Positions 33,249 through 43,110 are shown, counted from the first letter of the stretch. The stretch is 64,000 bases of DNA from Actinoplanes nipponensis (GCF_016862275.1 NZ_BOMQ01000026.1:1-64000); one strand, 5' to 3'. Notes: generated from the letters alone by a model not told the origin. Made by a program: numbers and translations.

Positions 33249-33536
33249 TCAGGCGGCGGCGTGCTCGAAGCGGCGCAGCTCGCGGGCCTCCTTGGCGTAC
33301 CGGGCGAGGAGATGGACCGTGCGCGGGCCGGCAACGCCGTCCGGGTCGAGGCCGACGCGGGCCTGGAAGCCGCGGACGGCGGCCGCCATGTCGTCCTCGC
33401 CCGGCCCGGCGCTCATGCCGAGGTCGGCGAACAGGCCGCGCAGGGCCGCCGGGTCGGCGGTCGGCCCCGGGTCGCCCCAGCCGATGACGCCGCCGACGGC
33501 GGTGCCGACGAGACCGAGCATTCCGCGAGCCGACAT
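33249..33536 (-). CDS. Small peptidoglycan-binding-like protein
   Basis: A 95-residue protein. A short hydrophobic N-terminus (MLGLVGTAVGGVIGWG) is followed by a helical module resembling a PG_binding_1 repeat (DMAAAVRGFQARVGLDPDGVAGPRTVHLLARY). It could be envelope-associated, but no proper signal peptide is visible. The ATG at 33536 is preceded by AGGAGG; the longer frame upstream is ignored. Convergent with the peroxidase gene, 9 bp away. Confidence 0.75.
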   Translation of the reverse strand: MSARGMLGLVGTAVGGVIGWGDPGPTADPAALRGLFADLGMSAGPGEDDMAAAVRGFQARVGLDPDGVAGPRTVHLLARYAKEARELRRFEHAAA

Positions 33537-33702
33537 GGTGACCTCCTGGAGCCGGTGATGGGCACCTCCCAGCATGCGCAGTCCACCTGTGCGTGCCATC
33601 TGCCGCGGGGATCGATCTGCTGGGAGCCGGCTGCGACTTTCGGCTGAGCCGCTCCCGGCCCCGGCCGCCGGCGGCCGGACGGGCTCGGGCCGCCGGCCGC
33701 GG

Positions 33703-34152
33703 TCAGAACTCGCGAGCCCGGCGGTCCTGCTCCGGGCACACCGTGTCGATGGCCAGTCCGACCAGCGTGCGCCCGGTCGCCCGGTCGGCGCCGATGGCCC
33801 GGACCTCGGCGACCACGGCGCCGGCGGGCCGGCCCTCGGCGAGCGCCGCGCACGCCTGCCGGCCGAGCGTGGCGATCTCGTCGTCGCGGCGGTCCACGGC
33901 CAGGCCGGGCAGGTCGCGCTGCACGACGGTGACGAACCCGGCGGTGCCGCCGCCCCGGGCCCGGTCGGCGGTGCGGGCCGTCGTCCCGGCGGATGCGGCG
34001 ACCGTCGTCCGGCCGGCCACGGTCGTGGGGCCGGCCGGCGAGGCGGTGCCGGTCGCGGGCACCGGCACGGTCGCGGGCTCGGTCTCCGGCTCGTCGCCGC
34101 ACCCGCCCAGGGTGAGCAGCAGCACCGCCGCGATCAGCCACCGTCTCGCCAT
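33703..34152 (-). CDS. Lipoprotein with DUF732-like domain
   Basis: A 149-residue predicted lipoprotein. The signal LIAAVLLLTLGGCG has a lipobox Cys near residue 18. A Thr/Pro/Ala-rich spacer (about 20-70) follows, then a C-terminal globular part (FVTVVQRDLPGL ... LGRQACAALAEG ... LVGLAIDTVCPEQ) of the DUF732 type, with two Cys that probably pair. DUF732 proteins are small secreted actinobacterial proteins of unknown role. GGGGTGGATC precedes the ATG. Divergent from the MBL-fold gene. Confidence 0.82.
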   Translation of the reverse strand: MARRWLIAAVLLLTLGGCGDEPETEPATVPVPATGTASPAGPTTVAGRTTVAASAGTTARTADRARGGGTAGFVTVVQRDLPGLAVDRRDDEIATLGRQACAALAEGRPAGAVVAEVRAIGADRATGRTLVGLAIDTVCPEQDRRAREF

Positions 34153-34298
34153 GATCCACCCCGTTCGTCCGTTGCCGCCGTCCCGATCGTTAACGACGAC
34201 CCCCGCGCGACGAGACGGACGGCCGCGGACTTTCGCCCGCACCCCGGCACACCGGCCGGGTCCGCTGCCGCGAGGCCGCCGGATGCGAGGATCACCGC

Positions 34299-34973
34299 AT
34301 GCGAGAAGTGGTCGACGGCGTCTTCGAGGTGCCCATCGGATACGTCAACGTGCACCTGGTCGTGACCGACGACGGCATCGTGCTCGTCGACACCGGGCTG
34401 CCCCGCCGGTCCGCCAAGATCGGCCAGGCGCTGCACGGCCTGCGCCGCGCGATCGGTGACGTGCATACCGTGCTGCTCACCCATTACCACCCCGACCACA
34501 CCGGCGGGCTGGCCGAGGTGCGCCGCCGCAGCGGCGCCCGGGTCGTCGCCCACGCGGCCGACGTCCCGTACGTCACCGGCGCCGAGCGGCCCGTGACCCG
34601 CCATCCGGTGGTCAAGGTGGTCTCGCTGCTCATGGGCGTTCCCGAGCCGGCCCCGGTCGACGACGTGGTGACCACCGACGGGTACGCGCCGCTGCCCGGC
34701 TTCACCGCCCTGCACACCCCCGGCCACACCGCCGGGCACCTGTCGTTCCTGCTCGACCGGGCGGACGGGGTGCTGTTCGCCGGCGATGCCGCGGCCGGCC
34801 GGCGCGGCGGGCGGATCGGCAGCGCGCCGAAGATGGTCTCGGCGGACGTCCAGCAGCAGGAACGCAGCGTGGCCCGGCTGGCCGGGCTCGAGTTCGAGCA
34901 CGCCGTGTTCGGGCACGGCCGGGCCGTCCGCGGCCGGGCGGTGGAACGCTTCCGGGAGTACGTCGCCCGCTGA
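34299..34973 (+). CDS. MBL-fold metallo-hydrolase
   Basis: A 224-residue metallo-beta-lactamase-fold protein with the dinuclear metal motif HYHPDHTGG (HxHxDH), the metal His in HTPGHTAGH, the bridging Asp in LLFAGDAAAG, and the last His in VFGHGRAV. No signal peptide, so a cytoplasmic hydrolase of the broad glyoxalase II / quorum-lactonase-like group. The substrate cannot be inferred. Single gene, closed by a bidirectional hairpin. Confidence 0.92.
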   Translation: MREVVDGVFEVPIGYVNVHLVVTDDGIVLVDTGLPRRSAKIGQALHGLRRAIGDVHTVLLTHYHPDHTGGLAEVRRRSGARVVAHAADVPYVTGAERPVTRHPVVKVVSLLMGVPEPAPVDDVVTTDGYAPLPGFTALHTPGHTAGHLSFLLDRADGVLFAGDAAAGRRGGRIGSAPKMVSADVQQQERSVARLAGLEFEHAVFGHGRAVRGRAVERFREYVAR

Positions 34974-34994
34974 CGCCCGGGCACGCACGGCGAA

Positions 34995-35029
34995 GCGCCG
35001 GCCGGAACCCCGTGGCTCCCGGCCGGCGC
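34995..35029. terminator. Bidirectional hairpin between MBL and MMPL genes
   Basis: Arms GCGCCGGCCGG and CCGGCCGGCGC, 11 bp perfect, with a 13-nt loop, in the 71-bp gap between the two convergent genes. Confidence 0.65.
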
Positions 35030-35044
35030 ACCTGCGTCGACGGA

Positions 35045-37291
35045 TCAGCGCGCGCCGATCAGCTCCGGCGCCTGGTCGTCGTGCGGCGCCGGGTCACCGG
35101 CCACCGGTCCGCCCGCGGCGTGCCGGCCCCGGCCCCGCAGCAGCCGCGGCGCCCACCAGTTGGCCGGGCCGAGCAGCGTCATCAGCGACGGCAGCACGAC
35201 CGCCCGGATCAGCGTCGCGTCGATCAGGATGGCCGCGGCCAGGCCGACGCCGAGCTGCTTCATGTCGATCGTGGACAGCGTCGCGAAGATCGAGAAGACC
35301 GCGACCATCACGATGGCGGCGCTGGTCACCACCCCGGCCGAGCCGGTGATGCCCTCGGCGACGGCCTCGCGGTTCGGCACCCCGCGCAGCACCGCCTCGC
35401 GGATCCGGCTCACCACGAAGACGTGGTAGTCCATGGACAGGCCGAACAGCACCACGAACAGGAACAGTGGCAGCCAGGTGACGATCGCGCCCATCGAGGT
35501 GAAGCCCAGGACGCCCTCGGCCCAGGTGTGCTGGAAGACCAGCACCAGCAGGCCGTACGCGGCGCCGGCGGAGAGCAGGTTGAGCGCGATCGAGGTGAGC
35601 GCCACCACCACCGAGCGGAACGTCCAGGCCATCACCAGGAACGTCAGCAGCAGCACGAAGCCGACGACGACGGGCAGCTTCTGCCACACGTGGGCGGCGT
35701 AGTCCTCGCTGTCGGCGACCGCGCCGCCGACCGCGTACGAGACGCCGTCGAGCCCGCCCAGCGCGGCCGGGACCAGGTTCTCCCGCAGCCGGTGCAGGGA
35801 CTGCACGGCCTCGTCGCTGCGCGAGGAGAACGGCGTGGCGAGGGACAGCACCGACACCCGCCCGTCGGGCGAGACCTCCAGGTCCGGCCCGGTCTGCTCC
35901 GGCGCGGCGAACAGTCGGTCGCCCTCGGTGCTCGCGGCCAGCCGGGTCAGGGCCGCCTTGACGGCGGCCGCCTGGCCGGCCGGGGCCTGCACGGCCACGA
36001 GGTGGGTGGTGCCGTTGCTCGGGTACGCGGCGGCGAGCCGGTCGTACGCCTGCATGGCCGGGGTGGTGCGGGGCAGGTCCTCGGTGCCGGGGAACTTGAG
36101 CTGCATGCCCAGCGCGGGCGCGGCCAGCGCGAGCAGCAGGCCGGCGCTGATCAGCAGGGTCGGCAGCGGGCGGCGCAGCGCGGGACGCAGCACAGTGGAC
36201 CAGAAGCGGCTCGGCTGCACGGAGCCGTCGGGGCTGGTCCGGCGGGCCGTGAGGCGCCACAGCAGCGGCACCCGCGGGCGGTCCACCCAGCGGCCGAGCT
36301 TGGCCAGCAGCGCCGGCAGGACGGTCAGCGAGCCGATCACCGCGACGGCGACGACCAGGATGGAGCCCACCGCCAGCGACGAGAAGATGGCGTCCTGGGC
36401 CAGGAACAGCCCGGCCATGGCGATGACGACGGCCGTGCCGGAGACCACCACCGCGTGCCCGGAGGTCTCCGCGGCGATCTCCACCGCGTCGACGTGGCCG
36501 CGGCCCCGGGCGCGTTCCTCGCGCTCGCGGCGGACGTAGAACAGCGAGTAGTCGATGCCCACGGCCATGCCGATGAGCAGGATGACGCTCGAGGTGGAGT
36601 CGTTGGCCGGCACCAGGTGCGAGGCCAGCGTGGAGAGGCCGATCGCGGCGGCCACCGAGGACAGGGCCAGCAGCACCGGGATGCCGGCGGCGATCAGCGC
36701 GCCGAACGCGATGATCAGGATGGCCAGGGTCACCGGCAGGCTGAGCAGCTCCGCCCGTTTGAAGTCCGCGCCGAGGGTGTCGTCCAGGGCCTTGTTGATG
36801 GACGGCCCGCCGACCTGTTCCACCTGCAGCGCCGGATTCCGCTCCTGGACGCGGGCGGTGGCCGCGCGCAGCGGTTCCACCCGGTCGGCGGCGGTCTCCG
36901 GGTCGCCGCTCATGGTGATCGGCAGCAGCAGCGCCGAGCCGTCGGTCGCCTTGACCGGCTCACCGACCCGCGCCACTCCCGGCACCGAACGCAGCTCGGT
37001 CGCGGCGGCGGTGGCCGCGGCGCCGGCGGCCGCCTGGTCGAGCGGGCCGGAACGGGAGGTGATCAGGACATTGTCGACGGCCGGCTCGTCGGGGAACCTG
37101 CCCTCCTCGATCATGACGCCGGCCCGTCCCGACTCGCCCACGGACTGGTCCTCCGCGGTGGCCTCCTGCAGCCCGGCGGCGTTGCCGCCGATGAAGCACA
37201 CGGCGACGAACACCACCCACAGGGCCACCGCCCGCCAGGGATGCTCGGCACTCCACCGGGCCACCCGAACCGTCACCGGTCGCTTGTTCAT
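35045..37291 (-). CDS. MMPL-family RND transporter
   Basis: A 748-residue inner-membrane transporter made of two repeated MMPL halves. Each has one N-terminal membrane span, a soluble loop of roughly 150 residues, and a block of five spans. Typical signatures are VILLIGMAVGIDYSLFYVRRERE in the first half and LFGLSMDYHVFVVSRIREA in the second, both with the Asp-Tyr pair of the proton relay. It exports lipids or other hydrophobic compounds using proton motive force. Substrate unknown. The same-strand LLM oxidoreductase gene lies upstream (gap 222 bp). Confidence 0.95.
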   Translation of the reverse strand: MNKRPVTVRVARWSAEHPWRAVALWVVFVAVCFIGGNAAGLQEATAEDQSVGESGRAGVMIEEGRFPDEPAVDNVLITSRSGPLDQAAAGAAATAAATELRSVPGVARVGEPVKATDGSALLLPITMSGDPETAADRVEPLRAATARVQERNPALQVEQVGGPSINKALDDTLGADFKRAELLSLPVTLAILIIAFGALIAAGIPVLLALSSVAAAIGLSTLASHLVPANDSTSSVILLIGMAVGIDYSLFYVRREREERARGRGHVDAVEIAAETSGHAVVVSGTAVVIAMAGLFLAQDAIFSSLAVGSILVVAVAVIGSLTVLPALLAKLGRWVDRPRVPLLWRLTARRTSPDGSVQPSRFWSTVLRPALRRPLPTLLISAGLLLALAAPALGMQLKFPGTEDLPRTTPAMQAYDRLAAAYPSNGTTHLVAVQAPAGQAAAVKAALTRLAASTEGDRLFAAPEQTGPDLEVSPDGRVSVLSLATPFSSRSDEAVQSLHRLRENLVPAALGGLDGVSYAVGGAVADSEDYAAHVWQKLPVVVGFVLLLTFLVMAWTFRSVVVALTSIALNLLSAGAAYGLLVLVFQHTWAEGVLGFTSMGAIVTWLPLFLFVVLFGLSMDYHVFVVSRIREAVLRGVPNREAVAEGITGSAGVVTSAAIVMVAVFSIFATLSTIDMKQLGVGLAAAILIDATLIRAVVLPSLMTLLGPANWWAPRLLRGRGRHAAGGPVAGDPAPHDDQAPELIGAR

Positions 37292-37358
37292 CGCTGGTTC
37301 CCCCTGCGTCGATTCCTGTGTCGAACCTGAACCTAGGCAGGGCGGGAACTGGGAACAT

Positions 37359-37390
37359 CCGGGTCGGACCCGCGTCGCACCCCGACCCGG
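37359..37390. promoter_or_regulatory. Inverted repeat upstream of the MMPL gene
   Basis: CCGGGTCGG and CCGACCCGG form perfect 9-bp arms with a 14-bp spacer, 68 bp upstream of the MMPL start and downstream of the LLM gene. It could be a terminator of the latter or an operator of the transporter; the sequence does not decide. Confidence 0.35.
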
Positions 37391-37513
37391 TCCCGAGGGC
37401 GTCCCGGGTCGCCGGCGGGGGCAGGAAAGCGGCGAATCGGCGGTACCGGGCGCCGGTCGGGGTCGCGGCTCGGCCTGGGGGAGGAGCCGGCGGCCGGGGA
37501 CCCCGAGGCGGGC

Positions 37514-38554
37514 TCAGGGTTTGCCCCGGGCCACCGGCTCCGCGGCGGCCCAGCCGAGCGCCGGCGCGATGTGTCGGGTAATGGTCTCGAGGATCCGGGC
37601 GTTGTAGGCGACGCCGAGCTGGTTGGGCACGGTGAACAGCACGGTGTCGGCGGCCCGGACGGCCGCGTCGGCCGCGAGCTCCTCGGCGATGCGGTCCGGC
37701 TCCCCGGCGTACGTGCGCCCGAACCGCGACCGGACCCCCTCCAGCAGCCCCACCTGGTCCTCGTCGGGCCGACCGCCGAAGTGGCGCCGGTCGATCTCCT
37801 CGGTGATCGGCAGCACGCTGCGCGACACCGACACCCGCGGCTCCCGGTCGTGGCCCTGCTCGCGCCAGGCCTGCCGGAACAGCTCGATCTGCTCGGCCTG
37901 CAGCCGGTCGAACGGCACCCCGGTGTCCTCCGACAGCAGGGTCGAGCTCTGCAGGTTCATCCCGGCCCGGGCGGCCCACCCGGCGGTGGCCCGGGTGCCC
38001 GAGCCCCACCAGACCCGGTCCCGCAGCCCGGGCGACTGCGGCTGGATCGCCAGCCCGCCGCTGACGCCGGTGCGCGCCGGGTCGGTCCGGGCGACCCGGG
38101 CACCGTCGATGGCGGCCAGGAACACCTCGGTCTTGCGGCGGGCGGCGTCCGCGGCGGTCTCGCCCTCGGCCGGGCGGTACCCGAACACCTCGGCCCCGCG
38201 CAGCACCGTCTCCGGCGATCCGCGGCTCAGGCCCAGCTGCAACCGGCCGCCGCTGATGAGGTCGGTCGCGGCGGCCTCCTCGGCCAGGTGCAGCGGGTTC
38301 TCGTAGCGCATGTCGATGACGCCGGTGCCGAGCTCGATCCGCGACGTGCGCGCGGCGATGGCCGCCAGCAGCGGGAACGGCGAGGCGAGCTGCCGTTCGA
38401 AGTGGTGCACCCGGACGAACGCGCCGTCCACGCCGAGCTCCTCGGCGGCCTGCGCCAGCTCGATGGTCTGCAGCAGGGCGTCGGCGGCGCTGCGGGTCCG
38501 CGAACCGGGCGCGTCCCGCCAGTGGCCGAAGGACAGGAAACCGATCTTCTTCAC
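37514..38554 (-). CDS. LLM-class flavin-dependent oxidoreductase
   Basis: A 346-residue luciferase-like monooxygenase (TIM barrel). It begins KKIGFLSFGHW and shows GVDGAFVRVHHFE, RIELGTGVIDMRYENPLHLAEEAAATDLISGGRLQLGL, and EVFGYRP. The region is typical of the group with FMN or F420 as cofactor. It probably oxidises a small organic molecule; neither cofactor nor substrate can be fixed from sequence. It is followed on the same strand by the MMPL gene. Confidence 0.9.
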   Translation of the reverse strand: MKKIGFLSFGHWRDAPGSRTRSAADALLQTIELAQAAEELGVDGAFVRVHHFERQLASPFPLLAAIAARTSRIELGTGVIDMRYENPLHLAEEAAATDLISGGRLQLGLSRGSPETVLRGAEVFGYRPAEGETAADAARRKTEVFLAAIDGARVARTDPARTGVSGGLAIQPQSPGLRDRVWWGSGTRATAGWAARAGMNLQSSTLLSEDTGVPFDRLQAEQIELFRQAWREQGHDREPRVSVSRSVLPITEEIDRRHFGGRPDEDQVGLLEGVRSRFGRTYAGEPDRIAEELAADAAVRAADTVLFTVPNQLGVAYNARILETITRHIAPALGWAAAEPVARGKP

Positions 38555-38632
38555 CCCGGCGGCAACGGCCGCGGCGCGGCGCGGATTCCCGTGGCGATCG
38601 GCCGGTGCCGCAGGCGGGCCCGGACCGGCGGC

Positions 38633-40875
38633 TCATTCGACGCGGAGCAACTGCCGGATTCCCTTCTCGTCGAACCCGGTGATCTCGCTGAACAGCAGGA
38701 AGACCCCGAGGGGCACGAGGGCGGCGGCCGCCAGGTAATTCTGCCGGAGGATGTGGCGGCGCAGCGCGGCGAGGGCCCGCCCGGTCTCCGGCGGCAGGGG
38801 CCGCGGCTCGTACCGCTGCCGGAGCCGTCGCCGTTCGCGGCCGTAATGGGAGATGTTGTTCCTCATCACCCACACGTATGCGGCGGACAACAGCGCGAGG
38901 TACGAGAAGGTCGCTCCCCAGGAGGCGCTGAGATCGTCGATGTGGGCGAAGAAGAAGTTGGGCACCCAGCCACGCTGATGACCAGCACCAGCACCACGAA
39001 TCCGTCCTGCAGGAGGCCCGCCAGGGGCAGCCCGATGACCTGCGTACGCGCCGGACGCGCGCCCGGCAGACAGCCGGCCGCCAGGAACGGCAGCGCGACA
39101 GTCGCCGCCGCGGCGACGGCCAGGTGGAGGAGCGCGTAGCCGACGGTGACCACGCCTCCGGCTGACTGGAGCGCCGGACCGGCCATCCACGTCGTGGTGG
39201 CGCCGGCGCACACCCCGACGGCCAGGGCCACTACCCGGGTGGCCCGGTCGACCCCCTGGTCGTGCAGGTGTCCGGTGTTGCTCAGCACGGATTCGGTCAG
39301 GAAGGCGCCGGCGACCAGGGCGACGAGGACGGCGAAGCCGGCCTGCCGCCACCCGCTGAAGCCGGCCCGGAGACACCAGAACATCACCCCGCACCACAGC
39401 GCACAGCAGAGCGTGGCCAGGCCGGGACGTGCGGTCGGCGCCACCACCGCGCCGGCGACCAGGAGCACGGTGATCAGCGCGGCGAGCACCACGACCAGCA
39501 CGGTCAGGAGCACGGGGTCGGCGATCCGGCCGTCGCTCCAATGGCCGCCGGCCGTGGTGCCGATGACCAGCGAGATGCTGGCGAGCAGAGCGGCGGCGTA
39601 GGCGGTCACGATGGCCAGATAGGCCTGCCACTTGGTCGCCGACAGGTGACTTCGCGGCGCGTCGGCCTCTTCCGCGCTGATGACCGCGGCGAAGTGCATC
39701 CGGACTCCCCGTGCGGCGACCGCGAGCAGGAGCAGGCCGGACAGGGCGACCGCGATGTTGCCCCAGGCGGCGGCGAGATCGGCTTCTTGGTGCAGGTAGC
39801 GGCCGGCCATGCCGACGACGACGATGGGCGCGACGGTGCCCGGTCCGGCGAGGAGCCACCGGCCCGCGGGGCGGCTGCCGGTCAGGAGCCGGGCGAAGAG
39901 GCTGACCTCCAGGGTGGCCATCACGGAGCTCAGGGCACACGCGAGAAGCGCCGGCAGCGCCGGCAACCGCTCGAGCGTGGCGGCCAGGTACACCGGACCG
40001 GCCGCAGCGAGTGCCGCGCAGCTCGCCACCACGACGTGTTCCCACCGTGCGCCGATGCGGAGGACGGCTGTCGCGGAGGCGCCCGCCAGCCCGGCGACGA
40101 CCGCGGGAACCACTGTGAGCGGTGTGACGGTGGGCCGCGGCGTCAGCAGGCAGGCCAGTGAGATGGTGGGCAGGATGGCCAGGCCGGCGGCGACAGCCAT
40201 GACCGGGACGACTCGGGGCCCGGCCGCCGCGCCGGTGGCCGCGACGACGACCAGGAGCGCCGCCGCGGCGAGGCCGCCGGCCTGACCGAGCGTCGCGCCG
40301 TTGTCCTGGGCGAGCAGGGCGACGAACGCCGACACCGGTACCAGGACGCCGAGGACCGCCACCGAGCGGACGCGCCGGATCGCGGGCCCGGGCGTGCTGC
40401 GGGCCTCGTGCCGGAGACGGAGCCACAGGCCCGTCCCGGCCGAGAGGAAGAAGCCGCTCGCGAGCGTGAGGAAGACGGCGTGGTACCACCCGGCAATGGC
40501 GAAATGGTGGGGTGCCGGCAGCGTCCAGTTGAGGCGCGGCCGGGGATCGAGCAACCACTGCACCTGCGTGCCCGCGCCCGCCAGCAGGCCGGCGATCGCC
40601 GCGACGGCGAGGCACCGGCGCTCGGACCGGCTCCAGCCGGCACGCCACCGTCCTGCCGCGACCGTGGTGCCGGCCAGGACGGGAAGCAGCAGACCGTCGC
40701 CGACCGTTGCCGAGCGAAACGTGAAGAGGCCCGGCAGGCGGTCGTCGCCGAGCCGCGCGACCGAGAGCAGGGCGAGCATGCCGAAACCGAGGATCCACAC
40801 GATGACGGCCACCCGGACGCCCGTTCGGCCCGCGGTCATCACCCGACTGTGCTGAAGGCGGGACGAACGCGCCAT
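38633..40875 (-). pseudogene. Polytopic membrane protein, frameshifted near the 3' end
   Basis: A multi-span membrane protein of about 745 residues if repaired. From 40875 the frame encodes many hydrophobic segments (from VRVAVIVWILGFGMLALLSV to DGFVVLVLVISVA). At about 38968 one base is missing in the stretch read GTGGCTGGGTGCCC on the minus strand. The natural continuation, WVPNFFFAHIDDL, then a further membrane span and a basic tail RRRLRQRYEPRPLPPETG, ends at 38633 in the next frame. Without repair the protein ends at 38866 in a nonsense tail. Codon quality is good on both sides, so the lesion is recent, a sequencing error, or a programmed shift. Family not recognised. Divergent from phoX. 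Confidence 0.75.
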
Positions 40876-41025
40876 CCTCCGATCAGCTCCGGCGCACCTC
40901 GGTGTCCACGGGTCCTCCGTTCATCCATTGTTGGCTCTGCGGTCGCCGTCCTGCGGTCGCCCGGCCGCGCTGGTCCGTTTGCGTACGCAGCGAAGGACAC
41001 GTCACCGCCCCGGAGAGAGACCATC

Positions 41026-42423
41026 ATGAGCAATGCGCTACCCCGCCGAGACCTGCTGCGCGCGGGAGCCGCCGGCGGCCTCGGCATCGCCATCGCGGGC
41101 AGCCTGGAGGCCATCGCCGGTCCCCTCGAGGCCCAGGCCGCCGCCCGCCCCCGGGCCGGCTACGGGCCGCTGGTGGCCGACCCGGCGGGCCTGCTGGCCC
41201 TGCCGAAAGGGTTCCGGTACCGGATCGTCGCGGAGGCCGGCCGGACGCTGCTGGAGTCGGGGCAGCCGACGCCGAGCGACGCCGACGGCACGGCGTGCTT
41301 CCGGGCCCGCCACGGCTGGGTGCTGGTCAACAACCACGAGATCAACGGCACCGAGCCGTACGGCGTCCCGGCGCTGCCCGGCCTGACCTACGACCCGGGC
41401 GCGGCCGGCGGCACCACCAACATCGTCGTCGACCACCACGGCAACCGCGTGCGGGAGTACGTCAGCGTGGCCGGCACGCACAACAACTGCGCCGGCGGCG
41501 TCACCCCGTGGAACACCTGGCTCACCTGCGAGGAGACCGAGCAGCGGGCCGGCGGGGTGTTCCAGAAGGACCACGGGTACGTCTTCGAGGTGGACCCGGT
41601 CGACCGGGACGCCAACCTCAACCCCGTGCCGCTGGCCTTCCTCGGCCGGTACGCCCACGAGGCGGTGGCGGTCGACCCGCACAGCCACCGGATCTTCCTC
41701 ACCGAGGACGCCGGCGGCCCGCTGGGGCTCTACTACCGCTGGACCCCGCCGAGGAAGTTCCGGGGCGGCAAGGGCGCCCTGCGCGACCTGGCGCTCAGCC
41801 CGGGCGGCGGCACGGCGGGCACCCTCGAGGCGATGAAGTGCTCGTGGCGCGGCCGGCACGTCTTCGACCTGTCCGAGGCCACCGCGCCGGGCACCCGCTA
41901 CGACGTGCAGTGGGTCGACGTGCCCGAGCGCAACGGCAGCACCGTGCCGGTGCGCAAGCAGTTCACCGACGACCAGGTCACCCGCAGCCGCAAGCTGGAG
42001 GGCCAGTGGTGGGGTGACGGCGGCGTCTACTTCGTGGCCAGCTACGCCCGCAAGGACGACGGCAGCCGCAACGAGCACGACGGCCAGGTCTGGTTCTACG
42101 ACCCGGACCACCGGACCATCACGCTCAAGACCATCTTCGGGGTGAACCCGGACCCGGCCGTGGAGGGCGCCTACGACGGGCCGGACAACATCACGCTGTC
42201 GCCGTACGGCGGTCTGATCATGGCTGAGGACGGGGAGGGGCTGAGCCACCTGGTCGGGCTCACCGAGCGCGGCACGGCGTACCCGATGGCCCGCAACGAG
42301 CTCAACGACAGCGAGTTCACCGGCCCGACGTTCAGCCAGGACGCGTCGATCCTGTTCGCGAACCTGCAGTCGCCGGGTTACGTCTTCGCGATCACCGGCC
42401 CGTGGGGGCGCGGCCACCACTGA
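41026..42423 (+). CDS. PhoX-like (DUF839) alkaline phosphatase, Tat-exported
   Basis: A 465-residue secreted protein. A twin-arginine leader (LPRRDLLRAGAAGGLGIAIAG) ends near AQAAA (about 38). The mature part is the DUF839/PhoX beta-propeller: LVNNHEINGTEPYG, THNNCAGGVTPWNTWLTCEE, GRYAHEAVAVDP, EDAGGPLGLYYRW, and a C-terminal GLIMAEDGEG. PhoX enzymes are Ca2+/Fe3+-dependent phosphomonoesterases that release phosphate outside the cell. GGAGAGA precedes the ATG. No PHO box was identified with confidence upstream. A shared terminator separates it from tetR. Confidence 0.9.
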   Translation: MSNALPRRDLLRAGAAGGLGIAIAGSLEAIAGPLEAQAAARPRAGYGPLVADPAGLLALPKGFRYRIVAEAGRTLLESGQPTPSDADGTACFRARHGWVLVNNHEINGTEPYGVPALPGLTYDPGAAGGTTNIVVDHHGNRVREYVSVAGTHNNCAGGVTPWNTWLTCEETEQRAGGVFQKDHGYVFEVDPVDRDANLNPVPLAFLGRYAHEAVAVDPHSHRIFLTEDAGGPLGLYYRWTPPRKFRGGKGALRDLALSPGGGTAGTLEAMKCSWRGRHVFDLSEATAPGTRYDVQWVDVPERNGSTVPVRKQFTDDQVTRSRKLEGQWWGDGGVYFVASYARKDDGSRNEHDGQVWFYDPDHRTITLKTIFGVNPDPAVEGAYDGPDNITLSPYGGLIMAEDGEGLSHLVGLTERGTAYPMARNELNDSEFTGPTFSQDASILFANLQSPGYVFAITGPWGRGHH

Positions 42424-42433
42424 CGTCCGGGCG

Positions 42434-42462
42434 TCCGGCTGCTGCTCAGCGCAGCAGCCGGA
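42434..42462. terminator. Bidirectional hairpin whose loop holds the tetR stop codon
   Basis: Perfect 12-bp arms (TCCGGCTGCTGC and complement) around loop TCAGC. The TGA stop of the minus-strand TetR gene (42446-42448) is the first part of the loop, so the stem overlaps the last tetR codons. Confidence 0.65.
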
Positions 42463-43033
42463 CCAGGGTGTCGGCCAGCACGGCGGCGGTCTGCTCGGCC
42501 GGGGCCGACGGCAGCACCACGTGGCTCAGCACGAGCCGCACGATCGACTCCGCCGCCGCGGCGACGGTCTGCTCACCGGCCTGCGGCACGTGCGCCGCGG
42601 CCCAGTCCCGGACCACGGCGCTCGCCGTCGTGAGCACCAGCTCCGAGCGGGTGGTCAGGTACGGCAGCAGGCCGTCGTCGCCGTCGGCGCCGGTGAGGAC
42701 GGTCTTGACCAGCGGGTTGTCGGCCGCCTCGGTGAGGGTGCGCAGGATCGCCGCCTCGCCGGCCGCCCGCACGTCCCCGCCGTGGGCCAGCAGCTCGGCG
42801 CGGACCGCGTCGACGAACCGGCCGATCTCCCGGCCGGTCAGGGCCTCGGCCAGGCCGGCCTTGTTGCGGAACTCGTTGTAGACCGTCTGCCGGCTGACCC
42901 CGACCGCGTCGGCCACGTCGGCCATCTTCACCGCCGCCCAGCCCTGTGCGACCGCGAGGTCCCGGGCGGCGTCGATGATCGCCGTGCGGAGCTGGCGGCG
43001 CTTCTCCTGGCGGTAACTCGGGGACTCGTCCAT
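42446..43033 (-). CDS. TetR-family regulator divergent from alkB
   Basis: A 195-residue TetR-family regulator. The N-terminal helix-turn-helix (about 10-55: RRQLRTAIIDAARDLAVAQ, VKMADVADAVGVSRQTVYNEFRNK) is well conserved. The C-terminal ligand domain is variable, as usual. The gene is divergent from alkB with 77 bp between starts, and a 27-bp palindrome fills the gap. The simplest model is an alkane, fatty-acid or alcohol-responsive repressor of alkB and itself. An alternative ATG at 43054 would add seven residues. Confidence 0.9.
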   Translation of the reverse strand: MDESPSYRQEKRRQLRTAIIDAARDLAVAQGWAAVKMADVADAVGVSRQTVYNEFRNKAGLAEALTGREIGRFVDAVRAELLAHGGDVRAAGEAAILRTLTEAADNPLVKTVLTGADGDDGLLPYLTTRSELVLTTASAVVRDWAAAHVPQAGEQTVAAAAESIVRLVLSHVVLPSAPAEQTAAVLADTLVRLLR

Positions 43034-43074
43034 CGGGCCGAATAGTAGACGCATGTACCCGGGCTGTCCAAAAT

Positions 43075-43101
43075 CTTGACACGGGAAGCTCCCGTGTCAA
43101 G
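43075..43101. promoter_or_regulatory. 27-bp palindromic operator between tetR and alkB
   Basis: Arms CTTGACACGGGA and TCCCGTGTCAAG are perfect 12-bp complements with 3 bp between. Each arm contains TTGACA, a consensus -35 hexamer, one on each strand, so a bound TetR-type dimer would cover both divergent promoters. Confidence 0.75.
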
Positions 43102-43110
43102 GATAGCGCC

